This document shows, piece after piece, positions 22,780 to 34,410 of a stretch of 64,000 nt of DNA. A program made the position numbers and the translations under genes. Numbering within the stretch: the first letter of the stretch is position 1; each line of letters begins with the position of its first letter. Origin of the DNA: Gibbula magus (Eukaryota > Mollusca > Gastropoda > Trochida > Trochidae); assembly GCA_936450465.1 (NCBI GenBank), contig OW388293.1, positions 82,544,134-82,608,133 of the forward strand, given 5' to 3'. The notes below the pieces were generated by a model. That model was given only the letters and a program-made list of their open reading frames with translations. It did no database searches and was not told the origin of the DNA.

Positions 22780-24430
22780 TGGTTTGTGAATTTAAAGGCA
22801 GTGCAGTAGAGACATAGTCAAAATTGGAATAGAAATATATATGATAATATATGATGCCCAATACCTCAAGACATGTCTGAAGTTTTCTCGCTTCTATATG
22901 GGATAGATGGCCGAGATTAACAAAACCTTATCGTTTATCTCTTCTGACAACTTGAATGAAAACGTATTGCATGAGTTTGGTATATTCTAACCACCTCGAT
23001 ACCACTTCAAAATGCCCTTCAAAGACCTCCATGTAGGAAAGCAAACTATATTCTTAATATTCTGCACCTTCAGTGTTTCTATCGGCTTTACTACAAACGA
23101 TAGGATACTTGCTTGAATGATAGAATCTTGACACTTACTAGAAAGAAATTTACTGACTGGAAGGAAGTAATCAATGAGGTAATCATGATTCTGGACAATT
23201 ACTGGAATGTTATGATGGACGGATGATGGAGTTAACTAAAAATCTGATTTATCAGTAGCTACAGGATGATGTTTGAAACATCAAATGATTGAGAAGATCA
23301 TGAAAAAAAATGAATATAGAATATATTGTTTTATTTCCCTTATATGCATACTTTTAATAAACAGTCGTAGCAAGAAGTCAGTATCTCCACAAATAGAACA
23401 GTCAATAACAAATATCACAGGAGAAACGCCACCAATCTTTAAAAGATCATAAATCATAATTTGATTTTATTTGAGTTTTCACAAGAGATAAAACCACAAG
23501 AAATTCACATCTCATCTTTCTTATTGTTTTCAATGAATGGTGTTTTTTGGTTATTGATTACTTTACCCATGAGAATTGCGATGTTATTAAATGAATTTCA
23601 TTTATTTAATCATTAACGAAATACGACAAATTAATGACGTTTTATATTTCATTTAATCAGGGTAAAATTGATAGTACTATGTGGATGTAAAGATTGTTAA
23701 CAGATATGTAATTTTTTAATAGATGTATATAATAAGGGGCGTGAGAAAGGGATTAGTTATGATAATTTCTTATATTGATCAAGTAGAATAGGCTATAGAA
23801 TAGATAATGGTGTGGAATATGAGCGCAATTGCTTCTCCTCCTTTGGTACACTGTGAAGTCTTTGAGCACTTTGGATTTCCTTCCTGTCTGTGATCTGAAC
23901 ATTGGTGTTTCCCAACTATTTTCAGATACCTGGGCTAAGCACAACTTATATGTAAAGAAAGAAGGCACCGGGGAAAGTTTAAAGAATAAACATTACCTTA
24001 ATTTATTTCAGAGACACTTTGTTTCAGTTTAGAATAAGGAGTTTTGTTTATAATTTTGAAATTAGTATAATGTTGTCATTTCTTTTCGATGTTGCTAGTT
24101 GACACATGTCAAAGATTGGTAGTAAATATAAATAAGATGCCATGAAATGTAGAAGCATTGCGACAGAAGTAGAAACATATTTAATTACATTTATCTCTCA
24201 TTTTTGTAATGGTCATACCAGGGGAAAAAACATTTGAAAACAGACGTACAGTATCATTTCCCTAAAACACTTTCGAGTCAGTGTCGAAGATATATCAGTT
24301 TCATCACTGAACTTTCAGTGAAACTACAACCTCAATAGTAATCACCCACAACTAGTATGACCGAATTCAAGCTATGGACATAGTGAAGTGGCTCATTTAT
24401 GATGTGAGAAAAGACAAACGCAATGGTCTT
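22780..24430. other. Non-coding part of block A'
   Basis: Counterpart of about 1500-2940. ORFs at 23753-23968 and 23829-24032 overlap on opposite strands and are not kept in A. No gene or element ends seen. Confidence 0.45.
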
Positions 24431-24439
24431 AGTTTAGAT

Positions 24440-24555
24440 CCACTAACCAGATTAGTCAATTATAAGTGATACTGACATACAGAAGCCGTCGCGCTATCAC
24501 CTGTTCTAACACCAATTACTGTAAGAAGAATGTGAAATGAATTTGTCTGGCAACT
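24440..24555 (-). other. Conserved island, counterpart of 2945-3060
   Basis: Same acceptor-like TTCTTACAG, same 71-base body, and a weaker donor-like CTG|GTTAGTGG on the minus strand. The short frame carries two amino-acid changes relative to A (E to A, G to A). See the entry at 2945. Confidence 0.4.
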
Positions 24556-25039
24556 GGTGCCTGTGTACATTTTAATGACTCTAACCTATATGACTTATGC
24601 CTTTCAACATATCTGTGTGTAAAGCTTAAATGCGTTACAGATCCAGGAAAATGTGTTAGTTATGTCGATCATTTTGTATGTAAGTATGTTTATATGTATA
24701 CATGTGTTTTATTCTTAGACAAAATATATCACCAGTTCCCAACAGTTACCATATCTAATTTCAGTTCCCTGCAAACGTCGGGAATGTTTGAAGCACATCA
24801 CAGTTGACAATATGTAATTAGACCCCTTATAATGACAATTATTTAGGTACATTATTCTTATGCTTTTAATCCGTGATAAACCAATCACCGTGTTACATGT
24901 ACTGAAATTTATGCTTAGTCTGAATGTAAAATGTTCATGTTTAGTAAGAACCTCATTTGTACTCATTATATTTAGTGTAAATGTACAGAGCAAATGTAAC
25001 CTGATTCACAAAGTTTCCTTAAAATCTTGTAAACAACTA

Positions 25040-25340
25040 TTAGTTATCATATAACCCCGAACAATTGAATTGGAGGTTGTTGGGACATTGGGATACCATT
25101 ATAGAATCACAACATGAAAGAAGGGGTGTTGATATTGGTTATCTATCAATATATTACATTGTATTACAGATAGTCATTATATATATAAATCATCGTAATT
25201 TCTTCGAACATTTTATGTTGTCTATATGAGACCTGGGAGTTCGAAGATGTTTTAATATATATAAGTAAATTTAGATAATACACTGAAGACGTACATTTGT
25301 ATATCAACTTTCATAATCAATACTTTATATTCCGATATGC
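25040..25340. other. Unassigned AT-rich sequence
   Basis: No gene, no repeat ends, and no counterpart in block A recognised. It probably includes the outer 3' end of the GIY-YIG element that begins further right. Confidence 0.3.
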
Positions 25341-25356
25341 ATATTTCTGCTTCTTG

Positions 25357-25373
25357 TTTCGAAGCTTCATCAG
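25357..25373 (-). other. Reduced hammerhead-like core at retroelement 3' end
   Basis: The minus strand reads CTGATGAAGCTTCGAAAC: the CTGATGA and GAAAC boxes of a hammerhead ribozyme, with almost no stem II between them. Penelope-like elements are known to carry hammerhead motifs. This one lacks a GTC cleavage triplet (CAAG follows), so it is at best a relic. Confidence 0.3.
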
Positions 25374-25543
25374 GGAATAATTGTTTGAAGCATAGCAGTA
25401 GTCTTATAGTCTATGTACAAATGTCTGTCTTGGCAACACAGGTTGCTAATAACGTCAAAGCAATCAACAAGCGTCTTTGAGAGTTATCCCCACTATAATC
25501 TGATTGGTCTTAATTGGCCGTGATAGGATTAGGGATTATGGTG

Positions 25544-25809
25544 TTAACTGCTGTTTAATGAAGGGGGAAATTTTGAAACGAAATACTGTTCTTTTGTTAC
25601 TAATTGTGTCGTAATGTCACCTCCATTATTGTATATTTCGTAAAAAGGAAATATTTTCAATGTACCTTTACTACACTGAGATATAGGTTTGCTAACTTTT
25701 AAGTGTCTTAACTTTTCATCTCTTATTTGCTGTTTGTGCACTGTAACTCTTTTTTGATCTCACATACATTGGACAAACTAATAACCTTCAAAAAGAAGAT
25801 TTAAGACAC
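25544..25809 (-). pseudogene. GIY-YIG endonuclease fragment with inverted 5' part
   Basis: From 25755 leftward on the minus strand the sequence encodes the second half of the domain (VHKQQIRDEKLRHLKV... FKIFPFYEI-like, KEQYF), like residues 67-132 of the frame at 441-839. Immediately right of it, 25756-25809 on the plus strand encodes the preceding part (DLTYIGQTNNLQK, then DLRH). The two halves are therefore joined head to head, with no more than a few bases lost. A 5' inversion of this kind is the classic product of twin priming during target-primed reverse transcription. The copy is dead. A sits uninterrupted at the corresponding right flank (8055 matches 25812). Confidence 0.7.
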
Positions 25810-25889
25810 GCGTTACTCATCCAGCCAATAACTGTGCTATTTGTTGCTGTACACGACCAACTGAGTGAAGTATACACCGACCATCAAAT

Positions 25890-26219
25890 TAAACCTACTA
25901 TGATAACTAATATATACCTTCCCCTAGAGAATAAACAAACTAGTGGGTCAATCTAGCCTGAAGCATTATTGACGGATTCATCTCGGTTATTACAGATCGA
26001 TGCGATTGAATGCCAAGGGAGGAGACAAGTTCCAGGTTTTGTTCTAGCCAGCTTCAAGTTGCTGATGCTATATTTTACATAGATATCGAAAATGAAATGG
26101 AAACAAGTAGATCTTATAAATATTTCCAGGGAAAATCATTTAATTTTATCTTCGATTACAATCTGAAAATATATAATGCAATCTGTGGTTTAGAAGATAT
26201 TTGTGAAATAGCTTTATGA
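25890..26219 (+). other. Conserved island, counterpart of 8150-8401
   Basis: Carries the acceptor-like TTATTACAG and the small ORF 26010-26219 (69 codons, starts MPREETSSRF). The first half aligns codon by codon with the A copy; the second half diverges. No known family. See the entry at 8150. Confidence 0.3.
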
Positions 26220-26521
26220 TATGAGTTGAAATAAATAACTCGCTTTGTTGGATGGCTGTATGAAAAATTAAGAGAATCGATTTTCTCTCATCAGCTGTTG
26301 CATGGAAGTCAATTTACTTAAAGTGATATCACGTAAAGTAATGGGTAAAGTTCAGGGATGAATATAATATCGTTTAACGGATTATAAATACCATTAAGTA
26401 TAGCAGATGTCAAGGATCAGGAAAAAGTGTCTCATAAGGTTTACTAGACCAGAGTCCATGTCAGTATCGCCTAGGCAACAGCGAGGGTTGCCATATTATC
26501 ATGTCATATTGTCATAATTAA

Positions 26522-28208
26522 CAGTCCGTTTGAGACAAAATTTCCCCAGTGAATTGCACTCTAACTCAAAAACTAACAATCGAATATATCTGAAAGCAAC
26601 ATCAAAGTTGTTAGGATTAACACACCAACTCTACAAAGTTTTCTTTTTATTTTTTGACAACAAAACGAAAAAGTTGTTTAACAAACCATCATCATTTTCT
26701 AACAGATGAGAGAACAGCCAGGTAAGCGAGGTGCATGTGCGTATTTGTCACCTGACTGTTTATCCTACTGAATGAGTGATTGATTCTTCACACCCAATGA
26801 CATTTACTTCTGATGCTAAAGCTTTAATTTACAAAGTCTACGACTTCTGTAGGTCTGAGAGTAAACGAGGCAGACCATTTTATGCACTTGACAAATTTCT
26901 TAAACGTACATCTTGTGCTGTTGGAGTCCCAAAACAGCAATTGAAAACATTATTAAAACAACGACGAACTCCATCCTCAAACAGTAGCGCACAGGGGGTC
27001 GTATCAAAACCCATGAAAATTTAAAAACTTGATTAATTTCAAAAACAACTTGTCAAAAACACAATCCGAGGTTTATATAGAAAGAATAGACATTTATCCA
27101 TACGTATTTTGCAAAAAGAAATGGAGAACCAGCATTCAGTGTCAATATCTAAATATCAGCTGTGGAAATTGCTTCATAAATGTGGATTCCGCTACACCAA
27201 TTTGGCAAAGTTAATAGAGAAGTTAGATGAGTTCTTTGTGAAAGATCAGACATTGTGCGAATGAGAAATAATTATTTACGCACCATACGGCAAAAGAGGG
27301 AAGACGGGTTCGAACCCGTGTATCTCGATTAGACTTGGGTGAATGCCAGCCACACTGCAGAGACATAATGGGTGTCATGCACTGAAGAGACATGTTCCAG
27401 AAAACTACCTTTAAGCAAAGGAGAACGACTCGTTGTACTTCATGCAGGATGTAAATCTATCGGATTTTTAAGGCTAAAGCAAAAGATAACAGAGATTGTA
27501 CCAGCATTGCCACCAAAGGCCAAGATCCTGATACGAAATCTTCAACGTCAAATTCAAGGAAGGGGGGCATGATAACGTGGTTAAAAAGCAATAATACACC
27601 ATGTCCCCCCAAATTTACCAAACCAAAACTGTATGAAATTATCAAAATTAACACAAGAGCGCCTGTATGTAAAGCCCATGGTCCTGATGTTTTACATTTG
27701 TCGCCTTACCATTGCGATTTAAATCCGATTAAACTGATCTGGTGTATCATTAAATCCGATATCGCCAGGAATAACACGATGTTTAAATTGTAAGACGTCA
27801 AAACTTTAGTTCATGAATCCATGACTAAAATTACACAAGCAGCATGGAAGAAATCAGTCGAAAAGATTGAAAATGAGGTCGAACATCAGTACTGGCATCA
27901 AAGAGGTTTACGACAGGCGACTATCAGCCCTGTTGTCATGTACAAGTCCATTCTGAGGTCTCTGACAGCAGTGAGCAAATATCCGACTCGAAATGACTTT
28001 TGATACCATCCCTACTACTATAACAAACATTAAACACGTGCATTTCGCTTACCTGGCTGTTCTCTCATCTGTCAGTACACCCTTGTTATAAATCATGAAC
28101 TAGCTAAAGACAATGATGCTGGTTTGTTAAACAACTTTTTCGTTTTGTTGTAAAAAATTAAAAGAAAACTGTGTGGAGTTGGTGTGTCTCAACGTCTAAA
28201 ACGGACTG
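26522..28208 (+). mobile_element. Tc1/mariner-like DNA transposon with long TIRs
   Basis: A 1,687-bp element starting CAGTCCGTTT and ending AAACGGACTG. It is flanked by TA on the right and AA (probably mutated TA) on the left, as expected for IS630-Tc1-mariner insertion. Long inverted ends (about 26522-26740 and 28035-28208) share CACACCAACTC, AACAAAACGAAAAAGTTGTT and ACAGATGAGAGAACAGCCAG. The left end has about 75 extra bases near the tip; the right end has about 40 extra further in. The transposase inside is broken. Block A lacks the element. Its right half was copied by the tandem duplication (34417-35162). Confidence 0.85.
26797..28003 (+). pseudogene. Broken Tc1/mariner-like transposase
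   Basis: Recognisable pieces in order: an N-terminal DNA-binding segment from ATG 26797 (MTFTSDAKALIYKVYDFC ... VPKQQLKTLL). Next is a helix-turn-helix-like LWKLLHKCGFRYTNL near 27160-27210, in another frame. Then MRNNYLRTIRQKRED leads to VYLD-stop-TWVN (27261-27345), holding the first catalytic Asp with the next Glu codon turned to TAG. Then comes LPLSKGERLVVLHAG. After GFLRLKAK the usual segment with the second catalytic Asp is missing (internal deletion). The C-terminal part (27569-27793) has LSPYHCDLNPIKLIW, where the catalytic Glu of NPIE is Lys. A last piece is at 27821-28003. Frameshifts, stops and lost catalytic residues make it inactive. Confidence 0.85.
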
Positions 28209-28209
28209 T

Positions 28210-30040
28210 ACATATTTTCAAGCTTAATAATACTGATACTGTCATATATTTCTTTTAAACCAGTGAAATCGGTACAAACAAATTGAATGGTTTTCACGCC
28301 ATAGAATACTGGGATATTGCATTCGACTTAAATATCACAGATAATAAAACATTAGAACCCTTAGAGGAAACTCGTTTTTACATTTTACTGAAAATGCTTC
28401 TGTTATTTGTAAGAAAATACTTTTCATATTCGCTGTAGATGGTCTATAGCTAGATGAAATAAATAATTGAATCAATATTATATCATCGCCTGTTAAATGG
28501 AAACAATTCATTTAAAGAGACAAAAAAGAATTTGATTAAGATTTTGTTTAAAACGATTGCTGCAACTTGATATCCCGTAACGCGATATCCTGTAAAGTAA
28601 TGAATGTAATATAACTAAATGCTCAATACTATCTCCGTCTGCCATCACTAAGATGCCTTTCTCTCCACTCGAGGTAGGTAAGCAGATCAAATCAAAATTA
28701 CCTCAGGAATGCAACGAAAATTAGTCTAGACCAAGAAATCTAATCTAGTTGCTATCTTTATGAGATTGATTTCTTCATCCGTTAGCATTTATGTTCTTTA
28801 ATATTTAGTCACAATGCTTGAGAATGTTTTCTGATCAGTTCTTGCATAACCTGACATTATAGACATAACTAGACGTATGTTATATGTTTAACTGAGGATT
28901 TTGTGAGTTGACGTGTATGCTTGTCGTTATAAGGGTAGCAACGCAATAAAGTAATAAAGTCCTTGCTACCAAACCTACAATATATTAAGATGAAGGTCAG
29001 ATAGAAAAATAAAATCTGTCCGTATGTTTGCCATATCTCAAAGACATATTAACTTAATTGCCGTACACCTACGCTCAACAATATCTGATTCTGATTCTGA
29101 GAGCTGTGTGCTAAGCTGGTCATCCCGATATCTCAGTAAGGGTTACTGTATACGTGAAGCAGATAGCTGACACTATTTTTTTAAAACGTGATTCAAACTT
29201 GGTACAATAACACTGGCTATTTGAAATTCAAAATGGCTGCCATTATTCAAGGTGATTTTGGTGTTAAAGAGCAAAATATACTGACAAAACAAAATGAAAT
29301 TCGACAAAATCGCTTTACACTTGCACATTTACAACATCAGAATTTCAGATGGCCAGTATACTTTTTTAAAACGATAAGAAATATTTGCCAAGTTTTGTGC
29401 TTCAATCAATTCCCCTGAAAAAACCCATTTATCTGCTGCACTTATTTCTTTCAGGTTGCATGCATCAACAAACCATTGTTACAGTCACAGTGAGTCTTGA
29501 AAATGTTTGTAGGATTAAGATACCATACCGGATAATAATATGGTATAATAAAATGATTTGACTGAATCGTGTTTGTATTGCCATTTAACTTTCACGCTTT
29601 GTTCTTTTTAATCAAGATAATGTGTCACAGCTATACATCAAGAATAATATGCGGTGCATTTAAGCTTTGTTATGTTTGCAAGATGTCTGAATTCAGGTTC
29701 TGTTGTATTTGTCATATAGGAAATTAATATAGAAATATTCAAAGTGCCAAATGTAATATAGGTTAAGGAACGTTCTCAGAAACAATGTTGAGACACTAAC
29801 ATGGATATATGGAAAATTCTTTTCTGACACAGTTTGATATCGATTGAGATGGTTCGTCATGACATCATATCCAACGAAGCAAGCCCAGTACAAACTCTAC
29901 TGCTCTGATGTGATTGATTTATTGTAATGCTATTGTCTTAGCTGTGTCGTTAAACCGACTTATTGAAAAAAATATAGCATGTTAAATCAAGTTGTAATGC
30001 AGCCAGAACAAATAATCTCTTACGAGTAATAAAAATGCTT
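28210..30040. other. Unit 1 sequence without a block A counterpart
   Basis: The interval 26.24-30.04 kb is missing from block A. Apart from the Tc1-like element it shows no coding family. Its 28670-28790 part matches 55195-55315 (same strand) and 21790-21900 (opposite strand). Its ORFs (28508-28690, 29188-29418, 29693-29893) are repeated in unit 2 only because the unit is duplicated. Confidence 0.45.
28670..28790 (+). repeat. Three-locus repeat segment
   Basis: AGCAGATCAAATCAAAAT...TTAGTCTAGACC...GATTGATTTCTTCATCCGT matches 55203-55310 directly and 21800-21895 in reverse complement. It recurs at 35637-35747 through the tandem duplication. It is either a dispersed repeat or part of the A/C paralogous block moved into A'. 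Confidence 0.55.
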
Positions 30041-31644
30041 CATGTTTAATGATGCAGAACACAAGTTCAGCGGGTATAGAGTAAATCCAATAAAGCAACG
30101 CTAAAGGTAATGTACTGTAAACTATTTATTCCTTTAATGCTCTAATACAACGACATAAATACGTTTCATTGCTGAAAGTAATTTTACTTGTTGAATTGAT
30201 GTAAATGTTTGTAATGTTTCAATTTATTTTAGGTACATATATTTGTATGTTGAAACATGAGCACTCAACATGGCTTTTTATGGGTAATTATTGCATAACC
30301 TGTTGAGGAGCAACAGTTTCAAGGATATTTTTAACAGTGTACTAACTGTATATTTAATGTTTAAAGTGCTTAATGGGCTTCAGGAACGGCAGCAACAACT
30401 TGTTCCAGTTTCAAACCATGAAGGCCTCAGAAAGAGACAAAGATTAGTAATATACCTATTGTAGGTTATGAGAGTTCACTAGAGCGCAATAGCATACGCC
30501 AACTGTGATGATATGCATTTATCTTATGTCTAGTTTCAAGGGACGAGGTCTTCTCAGATTGAGAAACATGTTCTCACATGTAGCTACACTCGATATTTCA
30601 CTGAACATACCAAATATCCTCCATTCCGGGTGCAAGTCTTCTTCATTTTAAGTTTGATTGTACTGATGAAATGTATAAAACAGTTTGTAGTATCAAGATG
30701 AAAAGTGTTTCTATGTACTTAACTGGATAAACGTTTTACTCATACAAGTTAAATGTTTTATTCCAAACGTTCATCTGCTTTCCATCTTCATCATACAATC
30801 CAATTAAATAGCTAGGCCAGTAAAGGCCAGTATGTCTAGCGCGTCTGTGGAACAATACGAGGTCACTTTAATGGAATAAATTTTATGTCCCTGATTACCG
30901 TCAGACACATCACTGCGTGCCAGGAATTTATCCAACAAACGAGACCTGCATTCTTGCCCTTCTGATGGTCAGGGTTTATTTAACGATTCCTTTACTCATA
31001 GTACAAACATTATGAAAGTCACATATTTCTGAAAATGATTTCTGTGGCAAAACATTTAATATGTTATTTACCTGATGTTTGAATCATCAATGAGATAATT
31101 TTTCATGACATTCTACATCATTCTAAGTTGGAGAAATGTCACCATCTTATGCATGCCTTTGTTCTGAATACCCTGTTTTTAAATTTAACATGTTATGCTG
31201 ATTTATCAATACTTGCTGTTTACCCTTTATATAGGTAAAACTTAAAGTGGTGTTTTTTGCAAGCTGTGTGTGAGGGAATCCCTATCGCCTTTGTTTGAAT
31301 TTTGAATAGGAACGTCAACCTCAGGGCATTATTTCAAATGAGAAGTCATGTGTTTTAATAGGTTAAGAAGTCCTTACCCAAAATGCTCTGTTGGTTTTCA
31401 TAAAAAAATTACTTCAATCGATCAATTAGGTTCTTGAGGCTCATGAACTTCTCAAAGATGTCAAACATGGGTGTCATTCCTGTCTGCTATCATCCTGTCC
31501 CTACATGGCTACTACAAATCCCATGATTGCATGATATGCTTTCGACTCATAACGTATATCAGTTGGATCGTGCATCGTTATTTATAGCAAGTATATTGTC
31601 AGCCAATGAAATGTCCCGATATGATTGTTCAACTGTATTTTCAT

Positions 31645-31765
31645 CTAGAAACTGTTGGCCACGAATGCAGTAATCAACACCATATTGTATCCAGAGGCTG
31701 GTATAAACATATCTAGTCGGTCAGTCAGTCCTTGTGGCAGGGCAGCTCGATATCTAAACCAAGTA
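31645..31765 (-). other. Possible terminal exon (unit 1)
   Basis: On the minus strand, an acceptor-like CTTCTTTACAG is followed by a frame TWFRYRAALPQG...TDRLDMFIPASGYNMVL and ITAFVANSF with a stop, 39 codons. The A copy (9731-9825) keeps the frame through ITAFV. Unit 2 differs by two amino acids (LT to RN). Protein unknown. Confidence 0.35.
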
Positions 31766-32420
31766 CTGTAAAGAAGTTATTACGGCTTGATTCGGTGGAG
31801 GTGTATACTGTCTGGTATACACTGTATTCATGACTTCACTGTTATGTAGCGTCAACAATGCATTCATGTTTGTAACAATAAAACATTCATTTTGATTTCA
31901 TTGAATATTCTGTGACTTAATCATGGCACTTCAGAGTTTGTTTATGCATGACTTCACAATCTTGATAATTGAAATATGTGTTCCTTCCAAATGTCAAGAC
32001 TAAAACTATAATAAGTACAAGGTATTATGTGTTGACGATGGTTTGATTAAAGTTACCTAGAGCCAAGCAAACAACAAAAACTTCACAAAACTAGTAACAA
32101 TAGATACAATTAATGTATGTATCTTATTCATAGTTCTTGTTTTATTATTTCATTGTTGTCAATAAATCTGTCAAACCGTTTTACAATTCTCTGATACTAG
32201 AAATATTTATCTGAGATATTATCACAGCTGCGGGCAAAACAAAATGAATTGTCCATACACAAACTGGAAACAGTACACCTGCAATCTGAAGAACAATATT
32301 CCGCAAGTACTGCTGTAATATTATACCACTTATAACAAAGACATTTATACAGAAGTATCAGTTCAGGTGACATTCATCGAGAGAAATCGAATTTCGGTAC
32401 TTACTTTTGCATTAACATAT

Positions 32421-33153
32421 CATTAACATATATGCTTCATTAATACAGAATAGAGAATACAGAATACATAGAATATAAATCAGACCACATATGTAAATAT
32501 GTACTGCAGCGATATTTGAATTAATTAAGCATCATTAATCATTAATCATTCGTTATTCTAATTACGTCATAAGTCTATTTACATGCATAACTCTTTTTTT
32601 GGGGGGTACAATTTTCATTCAATCCCCCCAACAAACTTTCAAAATCGTTTCTACGGCCCTGTACAACTTTTAATGTAAAGAGAATAAGGCGTTGCCATGT
32701 TAAGAGAAACGGCGTTGTATATTCTGTTTTGAATTTTGGATATTTCGAGTTATTTCAAACTAATACATCCAATTTAAGTTGTTTTCTGTAACATTTAGAC
32801 CTAAATGGAGATATCGACATGCATCAATAGCCTCAAACTGTGTTTGAAGTATGAAAAGTGAGTGAAATTTGACACGAAGCGGGGAGCTTGTATACCTTGT
32901 GCAGCTATTAAGGATATGAAAAAGAAATCTTACCAAAATGACAACTACATGTATACCCAACTATTGATATGCCTTCCCGCTACTTGATTAAGTATACATG
33001 TTGAAAACAGAATAGCACTTACTGTATTTTCGGAGCCGATTTTGTCTCTGAGTTGGCCTCCATATTGAATTTTGGAGTGAGAAAAGCAGTTGTCGCAAAG
33101 AGAAAAGGCTTATTACTCACAGAAAAGGATGATTGATTACCCCGTGTGAACCG
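32421..33153. repeat. 733-bp insertion private to tandem unit 1
   Basis: Replaces 57 bp that are still present in unit 2 (39399-39455) and recognisable in block A (about 10500-10560: GTGAC-AAACCTAAAGATATGTG). Unit 1 is therefore the changed copy. At its left edge CATTAACATAT occurs twice in a row (32408-32418, 32419-32429). It contains repeated ATTAATCATTAATCATT, a GGGGGG...CCCCCC pair (32602-32627) and an unrecognised 66-codon minus-strand ORF. Element type unknown. Confidence 0.65.
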
Positions 33154-33159
33154 TATCCC

Positions 33160-34410
33160 TTATTTTCCGGGTGTTAATATTGACAGTCCTGTTTTTCTTA
33201 TATTTACTTTAGAACATGTCGTGTGACGTCATTGCTATCTGTATTTATGTTCATTGTAAATGGTGTAACTATGCAGTGACATTGAAATCTACTGCATGTC
33301 TGCTTCCTTAAAGTGGAAGAGTTTCAGTCATAATTATGTTAACCTACAGGTGCAGCTTTATTGATAGTTAGATAGATTAATCCCCGTATGCAATTACATT
33401 GTATTTAATCTTGTGTGTAAGCTTCTTCATCAAAATGTCCCTTATTTCACTTTTTTCCACGTTTTCTGTTTAGATGAAAGACATCGTAGAAGCAATAGTT
33501 ATAATAAGAACATCCATTGAAATCTAAAGTCTAGAATTAATTAGTTCGTGTCTCTACTTGACAACACGTTCATCATTAACATGCTATATATACTAATAAT
33601 GGACTGGTTACTAATGTTCATTCTCATACACTGAATAATAAATCAATAATAACATTCCAGTATTCAGCTTACATATACTTAAAGGATCCTTTTAGATCTT
33701 AAATATCAATTTGGCTTTATCATATATTTACCATAAAGATACAAACTAATACCCTTTGCACTATTTTTAGATTAAACATTGAAATTCATAATGCTATATG
33801 ATCAGTAAGTTATTATGTAAAACTAACCTAATAATCGTTTGAGATGATTGATAATAAGTTTAAGTCTAGTTGAAAATCATATAATTGAGATTATAACCTT
33901 CAGCTTCGGGTGCACGGGTATACTGTGAGGGTGTGACTAGAGGTTTTAAAAGTGAATGCTTGATGGAATAAACGACATCTTTGGTACTTCATATTTGGTA
34001 CTCGGTCACCTCGTCCTGATGGAAGCAGTTCATATCAGCTATTCAGGTGATGTTCTGTATCGTATAGTATCCTTTCTCCCAGACGCATGAAAAAACTAAT
34101 TCAAAACTATCAAAATGTATCCCTGATATTTTTTTCAGCACTACTTATAACTTTTGTTGGTCTACATTTATCTTGCAAATTCAAAATACCACACCATGAC
34201 TGTATGTTACAACTGAGAACAGATTTCATACTACTACTATACTTCAATACTATATATTGTCCAATCAAGCAACATTATTTCACTTAAATTGCAAGTATGA
34301 TTTTATACACCCGTGGGTATATTGAGAGTGCTCAGTCTATCATGGGAGAGACTTAAAATGTCCACTGACTTCTCATGTTCAAAATCGATCTAACCAGATA
34401 AAAGCAGACC
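33160..34410. other. Unit 1 distal sequence
   Basis: The first 130 bases align with block A (10575-10690). The rest has no A counterpart recognised and repeats in unit 2. The 66-codon ORF 34087-34287 is hydrophobic and recurs as 40387-40587 with two changes, but has no family motif. No gene called. Confidence 0.4.

Noticed and set aside
27308..27330. tRNA-like B-box (GGTTCGAACCC) suggesting a tRNA or SINE
   Set aside because: It lies inside the transposase reading frame (encodes GFEPV) and there is no A-box or cloverleaf around it.
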